Below are positions 1 through 8,434 of a DNA stretch of 64,000 bases, piece after piece. The stretch is from Dinoroseobacter sp049800775 (lineage in GTDB: Bacteria > Pseudomonadota > Alphaproteobacteria > Rhodobacterales > Rhodobacteraceae), in contig NZ_JBNAFR010000003.1 of the NCBI RefSeq assembly GCF_049800775.1, positions 186,001 through 250,000 of the forward strand. Direction: 5' to 3'. The notes under the pieces were generated by a model. It had not been told where the DNA came from, searched no databases, and saw nothing but the letters and a program-made list of their open reading frames with translations. How positions within the stretch are numbered: the stretch's first letter is position 1; each line of letters opens with the position of its first letter. The position numbers were made by a program, and so were the translations under genes.

Positions 1-2
1 AG

Positions 3-395
3 GTCTATCACAGCCCGGCCAACACCTTTGTCGCGCAGTTCATCGGCGCACCGGCCATGAACATGCTGCCGGGGCAGGTCGCCGATGGGGCGGTGCGGCT
101 TGCCTCGGGGCGCGACATCGCCCTGCCGCGGGCCACGGCGGGCGGCGATGTGCTGGTGGGCGTCCGTCCCGATGATCTCATTGCGGATCACGGCGTGCCC
201 CTTGTGGAGGGCCGGGTGTCCGTGCGCGAACCCCTGGGGTCCGAGACCTTGATCTACGTGGAAACCGAAGCTGGCGAGGTCGTGGCCAAAGCCGATGGCC
301 GCACCCCGCCGGAGGTCGGCGCGACCGTCCGGCTTGGGGCTGCACCCGAGACACTGCACCTCTTCGACACGGCCACGGGCGCGGCCCTGCCATGA
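3..395 (+). CDS. Sugar ABC transporter ATP-binding protein, C-terminal part (cut by window edge)
   Basis: This is the last ~130 residues of a UgpC/MalK-type ATPase that would energise sugar uptake at the inner membrane. The reading frame is open from the window edge. The first residues, VYHSPANTFVAQFIGAPAMN, match the end of the nucleotide-binding domain in this family (usually 'PANxFVAxFIGxPxMN'). The rest is the regulatory OB/TOBE-type domain, with a GVRPDD motif near position 160. Walker A and the signature motif lie outside the window. The stop overlaps the next start as ATGA, so the ATPase is translationally coupled to the kinase that follows. Substrate is not readable here; the neighbouring kinase and SIS protein suggest a sugar or amino sugar. 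Confidence 0.88.
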   Translation, partial: VYHSPANTFVAQFIGAPAMNMLPGQVADGAVRLASGRDIALPRATAGGDVLVGVRPDDLIADHGVPLVEGRVSVREPLGSETLIYVETEAGEVVAKADGRTPPEVGATVRLGAAPETLHLFDTATGAALP

Positions 396-1282
396 GCGGA
401 GGAGTTCTCTGCGCCGGTCGGCTCTATTGCGATCTGGTGTTTCAGGGGCTGGGGCGGATGCCCAGCCTCGGCACCGAGGTGTTTGCCGAGGGGCTGAGCC
501 TGCATCCCGGGGGCGGGGCCGCCCTGACGGGCGCGTATCTTGCGGCCCTGGGCGTGCCCGTGTCGCTGCTGGCGACCCTGCCCGCCGCGCCCTTCGACGG
601 GCCGGTGACCGAGACGCTGGATGCCGCGGGGCTCGACCTGAGCCTGTGTCCCAACGCGCCCAAGGGTGCGGACCCGCAGATCACCGTGGCCATGCCCTTG
701 GGCGAGGACCGCGCCTTTCTGACCCGGACCGACGGGCCAGCCTTGCCCCGGATCGATGGCGGCGGGCTGCGGACCCTGAAGGTGCAGCATCTGCATATTG
801 GCGAGCTGCGCACCCTGGCCGAGCATCCCTGGCTCGTGGCCGCTGCGCGCGAGGCTGGCATGACCGTGTCGCTGGATTGCGGCTGGGACGATGCCATGGG
901 GGCCGAGGCGCTGGGCCTGATCGCGCAGGTCGATGTCTTCTTGCCCAACCGCGCCGAGACCGAGGCGCTGGAGCGTCTGGGAATGGTCGATTGCCCGGCC
1001 CCTGTCACGGTGATCAAGCGCGGGGCCGAGGGGGCCGAGGCCCTGACCCGGCAGGGCAGCGTCCGTGTCCCGGCCCACAAGGCGGAGGTCGTGGACAGCA
1101 CCGGCGCGGGGGATGCGTTCAATGGCGGTTTCCTCGCGCGCTGGCTCGAAGGGGCCTCCTTGCGTCGATGTGTCGAGGAAGGTGTACGCTGCGGAGCCGC
1201 TGCCGTTGCTGCGCCGGGCGGGCTGAGCGGGGCTGCGGCCCTGCGCAAGGCCGAGGCGCCCGCCGAACAGGTGCATGGGTGA
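392..1282 (+). CDS. PfkB-family carbohydrate kinase
   Basis: A 296-residue ribokinase/PfkB-fold sugar kinase, cytoplasmic, expected to phosphorylate the sugar brought in by the upstream ABC system. The N-terminal glycine-rich substrate motif (GGGAALTGAYLAALG, about residues 35-50) and the C-terminal ATP/anion-hole signature DSTGAGDAFNGGF, with the catalytic Asp of GAGD, are both present. Length is usual for the family. The ATG overlaps the ATPase stop (ATGA). The exact sugar is not predictable; association with a SIS-domain deaminase-like protein makes an amino sugar or its deacetylated product plausible. Confidence 0.9.
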   Translation: MSGGVLCAGRLYCDLVFQGLGRMPSLGTEVFAEGLSLHPGGGAALTGAYLAALGVPVSLLATLPAAPFDGPVTETLDAAGLDLSLCPNAPKGADPQITVAMPLGEDRAFLTRTDGPALPRIDGGGLRTLKVQHLHIGELRTLAEHPWLVAAAREAGMTVSLDCGWDDAMGAEALGLIAQVDVFLPNRAETEALERLGMVDCPAPVTVIKRGAEGAEALTRQGSVRVPAHKAEVVDSTGAGDAFNGGFLARWLEGASLRRCVEEGVRCGAAAVAAPGGLSGAAALRKAEAPAEQVHG

Positions 1283-1313
1283 TGGCAAACCACGCCCGCG
1301 GGGCATCGCGCCC

Positions 1314-2306
1314 ATGACATCCCCCGACACGCAAAGCTGGATGGCGCGGGAGATTGCCGAGATCCCGGAGGCTGCCGCGCGCCTGACCGGGGCCGACGCG
1401 CAGGCATCCCTGCAGGCGCTGGCCGGAACCCTGCGCGCCGCAGAGCCGACTTCGATCTCGCTGATCGCCCACGGGTCCTCGCGCCATGCGGGGGCGGTGA
1501 TCGGCCATGCGCTCTGGCGGTGCCTCGGCCTGCCGGTCGCGCTGGAACCCCTCGCGCCGGGGGGCCTGCCGGAGGCGGTGGCCAGCGGTCGGCCGCGCGC
1601 CGTGCTCGGGATCAGCCAATCAGGGCAAAGCCCGGATCTGAGCGCGGCGATGGCGGCAGCCCGGGGCACCGGCGCGCTGACCCTTGCCGTGACCAACACG
1701 CCCGGCAGCCCGTTGGCCGAGGCGGCGGCCCATGGTCTCGATATGGCCGCCGGACCCGAACAGGCGGTGGCGGCGACCAAGAGCTTCGTGAACTCCGCCT
1801 TGGCCGGGCTCTGGCTCGTGGCCCACTGGGCCGAAGATGCGGCGCTGGCCGATGCGCTGACCCGGGCTCCGGAGGCGCTGCGGACAGGCACGGGTGTGGA
1901 TCCGGCCCTGGAGGCGATCCTGTGCGACAGTGCGGGTCTTTTTGTGCTGGGTCGGGCTGCGGCGGCCGGTGTGGCGGCGGAAATCGCGCTGAAGGCGATG
2001 GAGCTCTGCGGGCGGCATGCCACGGCCTATTCCGAGGCCGAAGTCCTCCATGGTCCGGCGGCCATCGCGGTGGAGGGGTTCGGGGTGATCGGCCTTGTGC
2101 AGCCAGAGGGCGGTGCCGTGCTCGACCGGCTCGCGCAACAGGGCGCGCGCTGTTACCGGGTGCCCGAGGCGCCCCTGCTCCATCCGCTTATCGACCCATT
2201 GATCCAGCTCCCGGCGGTCTACCGCGCGCTGGAGGCGGCGACGCGCAGGCTGGGCCGCAACCCGGACCGTCCCCAGTTCCTCGCCAAGGTTACCCGCACA
2301 CATTGA
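1314..2306 (+). CDS. SIS-domain sugar-phosphate protein (NagB-II/AgaS-like)
   Basis: A 330-residue protein with two SIS domains resembling the isomerase half of GlmS, without the glutaminase domain. Visible landmarks are HGSSRHAG and ISQSGQSPDL in the first SIS domain, AATKSF, the ALKAMEL helix and AEVLHGP in the second, and the terminal KVTRTH, which resembles the GlmS-type C-terminus. Such stand-alone proteins are usually amino-sugar-phosphate deaminases or isomerases. I chose the ATG at 1314 because the protein then begins shortly before MAREIAEIP, the usual start of the family; an ATG at 1275 overlapping the kinase stop is possible. It probably forms one operon with the ABC ATPase and kinase. 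Confidence 0.85.
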   Translation: MTSPDTQSWMAREIAEIPEAAARLTGADAQASLQALAGTLRAAEPTSISLIAHGSSRHAGAVIGHALWRCLGLPVALEPLAPGGLPEAVASGRPRAVLGISQSGQSPDLSAAMAAARGTGALTLAVTNTPGSPLAEAAAHGLDMAAGPEQAVAATKSFVNSALAGLWLVAHWAEDAALADALTRAPEALRTGTGVDPALEAILCDSAGLFVLGRAAAAGVAAEIALKAMELCGRHATAYSEAEVLHGPAAIAVEGFGVIGLVQPEGGAVLDRLAQQGARCYRVPEAPLLHPLIDPLIQLPAVYRALEAATRRLGRNPDRPQFLAKVTRTH

Positions 2307-2601
2307 GCGGGCCCCCCGCCATGTGCATCCCCAGCATAAATCCGCGCGCAGACCTGCGCGGGCGCAGGCCGGATACAGGGCTGGTACATTGTAGCTGTTT
2401 ACCAGCAAATGGCTTCATGCCATGGTCCAGATGTGGCGCCAATTCGCGCGCTTTACCGAATGATGTACCCACCAGATGCCCTTGACGCGCCGTCGAAACA
2501 CCCCGATGCAGCAGCAGATCACCACGTGGCCACCACGGGATCTGCCGATGCTCGGAGCGGGTCGCGCCGCCTCGGATACGATCTGAGCTTGGAGTGTCGC
2601 T
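2307..2601. other. Intergenic region with two hairpins
   Basis: No convincing gene. Two inverted repeats are visible: CCTGCGC/GCGCAGG with a two-base loop at 2353-2368, and GCTGGTA/TACCAGC at 2380-2406 with a 13-base loop. Neither is followed by a T-run, so a Rho-independent terminator for the sugar operon is only a weak suggestion. The end of the region (TTGGAG, about 2590) supplies the ribosome binding site of the sulfotransferase gene at 2602. Confidence 0.4.
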
Positions 2602-3183
2602 ATGCTGTATGAAGAACATAATCTGGTGTTCATACATCAACGCAAATGTGCCGGTTCGACCGCGTACAAGTTTCTGGGCGAGCTCCCACCGGAGGACAAG
2701 GCAAAGTATCAGAATGGTGTATACAAAGATGACTGGGATGAGCAAAAGCTGGCGAAGTACCTCAAGCTAGCCATTGTCAGAAACCCCTGGGATCGGTTCA
2801 TCTCCGGCTGGAAATACTGCGAGTCCACCAAGAAGAATTCCTTGCTCGAAACCCTCGAGAACCCGCCAGTGAAGGGCCATGATTACCGGCACCTGACGCG
2901 TAGCCAGGTTGGGGCGCTCAAATATCCGGATGGGCGCTGGGCGGTGGATATGCTGATCAGTTTCGAGGACCTGCAGACCGGGTTCGACCGCCTCTGCGAG
3001 CTTCTGGATCTTGAAAAGAAGACCCTGCCCAAGGTCAACGCGCTGAAAGACCGGCCCACCTATCAGGCCGCCTTTGGCCCCGAGGAGCAGGAGGTGTTCG
3101 CCGCCCTGATGGCAGATGACATCGAAAACCTCGGCTATTCTTTCGACAAGCCCGGCGAGCCCGGCATCACCATCTATCCCTGA
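2602..3183 (+). CDS. Sulfotransferase family 2-like protein
   Basis: A 193-residue protein with both PAPS-binding landmarks of sulfotransferases: the 5'-phosphosulfate loop-like FIHQRKCAGST near the N-terminus and the 3'-phosphate motif AIVRNPWDRFISGW near residue 60. The RNPWDR form is typical of the Sulfotransfer_2 (carbohydrate) type. It would transfer sulfate from PAPS to a glycan or a small acceptor. The ATG is preceded by TTGGAG. The gene is visibly richer in A/T than its neighbours, as is the second sulfotransferase downstream, which suggests an acquired surface-glycan block. The acceptor is unknown. Confidence 0.82.
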   Translation: MLYEEHNLVFIHQRKCAGSTAYKFLGELPPEDKAKYQNGVYKDDWDEQKLAKYLKLAIVRNPWDRFISGWKYCESTKKNSLLETLENPPVKGHDYRHLTRSQVGALKYPDGRWAVDMLISFEDLQTGFDRLCELLDLEKKTLPKVNALKDRPTYQAAFGPEEQEVFAALMADDIENLGYSFDKPGEPGITIYP

Positions 3184-3310
3184 AGACTGTCCGGGTATCC
3201 GCGTCAGCCAGTTCCGATCCGGGCGGCTCTGGTCGGGCAAGCCGGTTGGACGTGACAGCGACTTCCTTTACCTTTTGTGGCAGACATGACCGACGGAGAC
3301 AGCGCATTTC

Positions 3311-4132
3311 ATGAAACCCAATATCATCGTCATCGGCGCGCAGAAAGCTGGCTCCACATGGTTCCACGCAATGCTCGGGGATCATCCGGACATCTTCATG
3401 TCCGAGACCAAGGAGTTGCAATATTTCGATCAGGGTGACCACACCGATGATGGGTTCGTCGAATACATGGAGCACTTCACTGATGGTTCGTCTCTAGCCT
3501 ATCGCGGCGAAAGCACGCCGGGCTACTTTTGGACAAGTCGAAAGCGCGTTGCCATACCGCAGCGGATCAAACACCGGTTGGGCAATGATGTGCGCTTCTT
3601 TCTTGCGCTGCGGAACCCGGTAGAGCGGGCGATCTCGGCCTATTGGCACCACCTGCGACATGGGCGTCTCGACCTGACCAAGTCTTTCATGCACAACTTT
3701 CGCGCCGCTGTTGGCGATATTGAGCAAATTGGCCATTACAAACAGCACTGGCTTGACTGGCGTGCTGTTTACGGCCGCGAACATTTTTTCGTTGAGCAGT
3801 TTGATAACATAAAGACCGACGGTCAAAGCGTCGCTCAGGCGGCCTATGCGTTTCTCGGATTAGAGCCGCATATTTTCAAGGAGCAGGGCACGCAGTTCAA
3901 TCGTGGAGTAACGTATAAGAAGGTTGGCGATGCGATCACCGTTGTTGGTGAGCTGCACAACCGGATCCACAAGCGCTATCCCGACCTGAACCTGGATGAC
4001 CGCGAGGCCCTGCCCGGGCTGAGAATTCCCGACAGCGCGATCGCGGAGCTTTATGAGGTCTATGCCGAGGACATCGCCTTTTGCGAGACCGAGATTTTCG
4101 GCACGCCATTGGGTTGGGAGCCGCGCAGCTAG
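3311..4132 (+). CDS. Sulfotransferase (heparan-sulfate/NDST-like type)
   Basis: A 273-residue sulfotransferase of a different subfamily from the preceding gene. The 5'-phosphosulfate loop reads IVIGAQKAGSTWF (residues ~5-17), followed by HPDIFMSETKELQYF, an arrangement typical of NDST-like bacterial enzymes. The 3'-phosphate motif is ALRNPVERAISAYWH near residue 100. It should use PAPS to sulfate a carbohydrate. It lies 127 bp after the first sulfotransferase on the same strand and ends 18 bp before the convergent glycosyltransferase stop. Base composition in its first half is A/T-rich relative to the window. Confidence 0.85.
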   Translation: MKPNIIVIGAQKAGSTWFHAMLGDHPDIFMSETKELQYFDQGDHTDDGFVEYMEHFTDGSSLAYRGESTPGYFWTSRKRVAIPQRIKHRLGNDVRFFLALRNPVERAISAYWHHLRHGRLDLTKSFMHNFRAAVGDIEQIGHYKQHWLDWRAVYGREHFFVEQFDNIKTDGQSVAQAAYAFLGLEPHIFKEQGTQFNRGVTYKKVGDAITVVGELHNRIHKRYPDLNLDDREALPGLRIPDSAIAELYEVYAEDIAFCETEIFGTPLGWEPRS

Positions 4133-4150
4133 GCGCCGCTCCCCGCCGGG

Positions 4151-5476
4151 TCAGTTCGACAGCCAGAGCCGCGAGAAGGACAGCTTGTCGGTGTCCTCGG
4201 GCATGGCCCAGGCTTCGGGCCAGGGGGCGACCGGCGCTGCGTCGCTGTCCTCGTCGGTCTCGGCGGCGGGCGGTCCCGCGGGGATTTCCCAGCCGGTCAC
4301 GTAGAGCGTTTGCAGCAACGAGGCCTGGCTCAGCGCGCGCAAGGCGCTGTGCACGGGCGCGCCACCCACAAGGGTCAGGGCGCTGCTCTCCGGCAGGCTG
4401 ACGTGCAGCGCGTCCGGCGTGGCCGAAACCGTGATCCCCGGCAGATCGCCTGCATTGGGGGTCGCGTTCAGCCCCGTGGCCGAGATGCGATAGGTCCCGC
4501 CGCCCTGCAGCGCGAGGCAGGTCCGCGTCCCGTCCGCAGCCGGGAGGGACACCGCGCCGGCATCGGGCGCGATCCCCTCGACCTGCGGGGTCGTCCCGGT
4601 GTCGAGCGCGGCCTTGACCAGTGCGCGGATGTTGTTCAGGGGCAGGGACGCGCCCATCTGCTTGCTCAGGCTCGGGACCAGCTCGGGCCCGAATTTCTTG
4701 GCGAGCGTGCGCGCACCCCGGGCCGACAGCGTCTCTTTGCGGGCGGAGCCGAAGGATTTGCTTTTCTGGTGGTGAACAAAGCAGTCCAGCAGCACGCAGA
4801 GGCGATAGCCCTCGGCCTTCAGCCGGATGCACAGGTCGTTCTCTTCGCCATAGCCTTCGGGGTAGCCCTGGGTGTCGAAGCCGCCGATGGCGTCCAGTGC
4901 GCTGCGGCGGAACACCGTGCAGAACCCGTTCAGGATCGGCACATCCACGCAGACCCCCTTGCCAAGCTCGTGCAGCAGGGCGGCGACCGTCTCGCGCTCT
5001 GCGGGATCAAAGCCCAGCCCGTCATTCTCGGAAAACTTGCCGGTTTCGGGATCGACGAGATCGGGCACCGACTGGAAGCTCGCCGCGTTGGACAGCGGGC
5101 CGACCCCGGCGAGATAGGCATCACTCTCGAGCTTGGCGACGAGGGGCCCGGCCCAGACCGCCGGCAGCAACGTGTCGGAATTCAGGATGCAGACATATTC
5201 TGTGTTGGTCTGGTCCACGCCCATGGCGATGTTGCGCGTATAGCCGCGATTGCGGAAATGCGAGATCAGCGTGACATTCGGTGCGTCGGCGAATCGGCTG
5301 CGCAGGGTGTCCTGAACATGCCAGTCGGACCCGTCATCCATCAGGAAGATCGGGCAGCCCCCGGCATCGCTCTGCAAGAGCGAGGTGACGCAATCGAGCG
5401 TTTCCTCCAGCGCGCCATAGACGGGGATCACAATGGACAGGTCAGCCAGATTGGGCGAGGCGGCAGGCGTGCTCAT
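4151..5476 (-). CDS. Glycosyltransferase family 2 with C-terminal extension
   Basis: A 441-residue protein. The N-terminal ~270 residues are a GT-A (family 2) domain: LSIVIPVYGALEETLDC at the start, the DDGSD motif, NRGYTRNIAMG, a metal-site NSDT, NGFCTVFRRSALDAIGGFD, and YGEENDLCIRLKAEGYR with the catalytic acid. The remaining ~170 residues are unassigned. I set the start at the ATG at 5476 because its ATGA overlaps the stop of the upstream DUF616 gene; the open frame continues upstream but only inside that gene. The pair is probably an operon for a surface glycan, beside two sulfotransferases. Confidence 0.85.
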   Translation of the reverse strand: MSTPAASPNLADLSIVIPVYGALEETLDCVTSLLQSDAGGCPIFLMDDGSDWHVQDTLRSRFADAPNVTLISHFRNRGYTRNIAMGVDQTNTEYVCILNSDTLLPAVWAGPLVAKLESDAYLAGVGPLSNAASFQSVPDLVDPETGKFSENDGLGFDPAERETVAALLHELGKGVCVDVPILNGFCTVFRRSALDAIGGFDTQGYPEGYGEENDLCIRLKAEGYRLCVLLDCFVHHQKSKSFGSARKETLSARGARTLAKKFGPELVPSLSKQMGASLPLNNIRALVKAALDTGTTPQVEGIAPDAGAVSLPAADGTRTCLALQGGGTYRISATGLNATPNAGDLPGITVSATPDALHVSLPESSALTLVGGAPVHSALRALSQASLLQTLYVTGWEIPAGPPAAETDEDSDAAPVAPWPEAWAMPEDTDKLSFSRLWLSN

Positions 5477-7185
5477 ACAAATCGTCCCGTCAGGTTCTTG
5501 TGGGCGCGCTTCGTGAAGAAGCGGCTGTTCTTGGCGCAGTAGCGCGCGTCGAGCGGGGTGATGTCGATCCCCTCTTTCCACGCGGAATAGGTGAAGGACA
5601 TCTGATCCCGGCGCGACCCCAGATAGATCCGTCGCCACCAGGTCTCGAAAAAGGCGCGCACGCCCAGATCCTGATTGCGGGAGAACAGAACATTGGTCTC
5701 ATAAAGCCCGTAATGCTTGGGCAGACCGTCCTTCTTCATCTGTTCGAGCACGCGTTCGATGATCGGGGCCTGATCGAGCTTCAGCTTCTTGATCATCAGC
5801 GCCTCTTCATAGACGCAATCGCGGTCTGGATGCAGGAAGGTGGCGATCTCCGACAGGGTCTCATGGGCGATCAGGATCTGCCCGCTGGAGGATTTGCACT
5901 CCACGTTGCTGTCGATCCAGGTGACGAACTCCGCGTCCGGAAAGAGCCAGTGGGGATGGGTCTTGTACCACAGGCATTGGCGCTTGATGTCGGTTTCCTG
6001 CAGGGTCGGGCTGACCAGGGTCCAGGGGCTGCCCTCGGGGATCTCGGCCGCGTCGGTGATCAGGAAATAGCTGCAATCCTCCATCTCCGGCGGGATCGGC
6101 AGGTCATCATAGCCGCCCAGATTGACACAATAGACCACCCGCTTGGTGGTGACCTTGTGCGCCCCGGACAGAAGATCGCGATCGAGGATCGCCTCGGCAC
6201 CCACGGGGCGGAGGGTCGGGGCGGGCGCGTTCTCGTCCACAAGCGCGGGGATCACGAGGGTCTCGCGCTTGGCCATCACCTCCTGCAGCAGCAGAAAGCC
6301 CTCCAGGCTCAGATCCGTGACCTCATTGGGATGGGCGCGGGTCATGACCTTGCGCACGGCCAGGATGGTGGGGTCATCCGCCGCCCCGAATTTCAACGTC
6401 TGGGGCAGCAGGCTGGTCGGGTTTTGCGGCGACAGAAGCGAGCTGCGGGACATATGGGTCCGGTACACCGTCGCGCATTGGGTCAGGTAGACCATCTCCA
6501 TCGCCGCGTTGGACGGGCGGCGGTTGCCGAGATACTTCAACCGGTTCTCGAAGGCGCCATTGGACCACAGATGGGCAAAGGCCGCCTTGGTCTTGCCCCG
6601 CAGATGCGCGAGATCCCGGTGGTTCGAGATGTAATGTGTCAGATCGATGAGCGAGAGTTCTTCGTAATCCGCATCGCTGAGACCCTTGAACAGGCTGTGC
6701 AGCGGTTGGGCCTCGGTGACCGTGATCGCGCTGAACCCGGGATGCAGCGAAATCTGTCCCACCGGGGCCTCCGTCGCCAGAAGCTCTGCAAGGCTGAGCT
6801 CCTCGGTCAGGCCAAGTTGCATCTTGAGCCATTGCGGACAGAGCAGCGGCGCGGGTCCGAACACCGTATCGGACGGCCAGTCCTCGAGCATCTGGGCGAA
6901 GGCATCGATGGTCTCGGGGATCTCTTCGAGCGGATGCTCCTCCTGCGAGACGAGAAACTTCAGGAACCCCATCTCGACCAGTCGCGAAGGCGCGCGACCC
7001 TCGGCAAAGCCGTTGGTCAGGAAGTGGCCAAACCCCTCGATCCCGGCATCCTGCACATCGGTGTTGGTGTCGAAGTAATGAGCCTCGTCAAAGAAGATCT
7101 CGACCGTGTCCCGTGCATCCTGTGTCAACAGGCTGGCGACGTCGACACCCGGATCGCTCTCAAATTCGTCGTCAGGGTAAAGCAA
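5473..7185 (-). CDS. DUF616/TOD1-type glycosyltransferase-like protein
   Basis: A large protein (~570 residues) whose C-terminal ~250 residues begin VVYCVNLGGYDDLP, the opening of the DUF616 (TOD1/MUCI70-like) glycosyltransferase domain, followed by DCSYFLITD, KRQCLWYKTHPH and FVTWIDSNVE. The N-terminal part contains one copy of the pattern 'YFDTNTDVQ..GFGHFLTNGFAEGRAPS' seen in many glycan-modifying proteins of this bacterial group. No good ATG exists. I chose TTG at 7185 with a GGGG stretch upstream; GTG at 7260 is the alternative. It overlaps the GT2 gene by ATGA. Function: probably a glycosyltransferase for a surface or secreted glycan; donor and acceptor unknown. Confidence 0.72.
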   Translation of the reverse strand: MLYPDDEFESDPGVDVASLLTQDARDTVEIFFDEAHYFDTNTDVQDAGIEGFGHFLTNGFAEGRAPSRLVEMGFLKFLVSQEEHPLEEIPETIDAFAQMLEDWPSDTVFGPAPLLCPQWLKMQLGLTEELSLAELLATEAPVGQISLHPGFSAITVTEAQPLHSLFKGLSDADYEELSLIDLTHYISNHRDLAHLRGKTKAAFAHLWSNGAFENRLKYLGNRRPSNAAMEMVYLTQCATVYRTHMSRSSLLSPQNPTSLLPQTLKFGAADDPTILAVRKVMTRAHPNEVTDLSLEGFLLLQEVMAKRETLVIPALVDENAPAPTLRPVGAEAILDRDLLSGAHKVTTKRVVYCVNLGGYDDLPIPPEMEDCSYFLITDAAEIPEGSPWTLVSPTLQETDIKRQCLWYKTHPHWLFPDAEFVTWIDSNVECKSSSGQILIAHETLSEIATFLHPDRDCVYEEALMIKKLKLDQAPIIERVLEQMKKDGLPKHYGLYETNVLFSRNQDLGVRAFFETWWRRIYLGSRRDQMSFTYSAWKEGIDITPLDARYCAKNSRFFTKRAHKNLTGRFV

Positions 7186-7527
7186 GAAAGCCCCACATGT
7201 TGCGGCGTTCGACGCGCGACGCCTGGGTGGCAGGAATGGGTTGGTGGTGCCCGAGATCACGTGATTTTGCAAGTTGGTTTGCCCAATCCCTGGGCGCTCC
7301 GGGGCGAAGTGTTCGCCCAGAGCCACAGGCGGATCCGCGCGGTGCGTGACAGGGGCGTGCCCGGGTTGCGCCGGATGCGGGGTCCGGGTCAGACAAGGGG
7401 GTGCATCGCGCGCGGATGTCGCCCATATGTCGTTTGCGACATGGGAAATGGCGCGGATTGCGACGAAGCGCGAACGCAGGTCGGGCATAGCTCGGCCAAA
7501 CCGGATGTGCCTGATACGAGACCCGAG
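7186..7527. other. Divergent intergenic region between the DUF616 gene and dddL
   Basis: It must hold the promoters of both diverging genes, but I see no confident -35/-10 pair or strong palindrome. If the glycosyltransferase gene really starts at GTG 7260 the gap shrinks to 267 bp. The frame of dddL stays open upstream to ATG 7440, leaving a small chance of an N-terminal extension. Confidence 0.35.
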
Positions 7528-8241
7528 ATGATGATGGACACCCCCCCGCTCTCCGAGACCGAGGCCCCTGCGCCGAAGCTCTTCGATCACCCTGACTGGC
7601 TGTACCTGCTGCGGGAATTTGACGGGCTCTACCGTCATGGGTCCGCCGGGGGCAGCAAGCTGATCCGTGGCCATCGCAAGCGGGTGCGGGACACGCTGTC
7701 CAAGACCATCGATGGCAACCCCGCGCTGGTGATGCGCGCGCCGGAGGTCAAGCCGGTCACGGCCCATCTCGCCCGGGCGCTGGATCTGGGGGAACGGGGT
7801 GCGGTCTCGGGCATGGCGCGCGCGCTGGAGCGGGTCTCGGGGGCGCTGACATGGGAATATGGCTATACCAAGGTGCCCCGGACGCTGGTCCGGAAATACG
7901 CCTATTGCGAGGTGCTGGGCCCCCGTGGCCCGGTGCAGTCTGACCGGCTGGTGCTGGGTTTCGTTCTTTTCGCGCCGCGCACGACCTATCCGCAACACAG
8001 TCATGCCGAGATCGAAGAGAGCTATATCTCCATCGCCGGGGCCTGGTCCGAGAATGACGTGGCGGTGCATGCGCCGGGGTCGCTGATTCTCAACCGTCCG
8101 GGCGAGGAACATCGGATCACCACGGCGGATCTGGATCCGTGCCTTTTGGCCTATGCCTGGGTCGGACCTTCCACGCGGCTAAGCGATCCGGGCATGAAGA
8201 TGAGCTCGACCCGCAAGGCGCGGATGCGTCAGGGGATCTAG
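7528..8241 (+). CDS. dddL: Dimethylsulfoniopropionate (DMSP) lyase, DddL-type cupin
   Basis: A 237-residue cupin protein of the DMSP lyase family, cleaving DMSP to dimethyl sulfide and acrylate. The N-terminal segment PDWLYLLREFDGLYR and the central WEYGYTKVPRTLVRKYAYCEVLGPRGP are as I remember for DddL. The cupin metal site is YPQHSHAEIEESY (His157, His159, Glu163, Tyr166 from this start) plus PGSLILNRPGEEH (His195). The start is one of three consecutive ATGs; I took the first, and there is no obvious Shine-Dalgarno. acuR and acuI, which accompany dddL in some relatives, are absent here. The nearest metabolic genes are scfR and prpE, which fit acrylate disposal. DddQ or another cupin lyase is the less likely alternative. 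Confidence 0.85.
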   Translation: MMMDTPPLSETEAPAPKLFDHPDWLYLLREFDGLYRHGSAGGSKLIRGHRKRVRDTLSKTIDGNPALVMRAPEVKPVTAHLARALDLGERGAVSGMARALERVSGALTWEYGYTKVPRTLVRKYAYCEVLGPRGPVQSDRLVLGFVLFAPRTTYPQHSHAEIEESYISIAGAWSENDVAVHAPGSLILNRPGEEHRITTADLDPCLLAYAWVGPSTRLSDPGMKMSSTRKARMRQGI

Positions 8242-8434
8242 GGTCCGGCACCGGGGACGGTCGGACGGCAGTTCGGAGGTCCGGTCAGGACGTTGTCCTT
8301 GCGCGGCGTGGCCCGCATCCGCGTCGTGGCGATCTGGTCGGATCTCTGCCCCCGGAATGGCTCGGGGCGGGGCGGTCTTGGCCGGTAACTTCAGCCTTCC
8401 GGTGCTTGCCCGGCTAGGCGGACCCGCCCAAGCG

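Noticed and set aside
5476..5638. N-terminal extension of the family 2 glycosyltransferase
   Set aside because: The extra 54 codons lie inside the DUF616 gene in another frame and show no similarity; ATG 5476 in an ATGA overlap is the natural start.
7441..7527. Upstream ATG extending DddL by about 29 residues
   Set aside because: The added residues look non-coding and DMSP lyases of this type normally begin shortly before the PDWLYLLREF segment.
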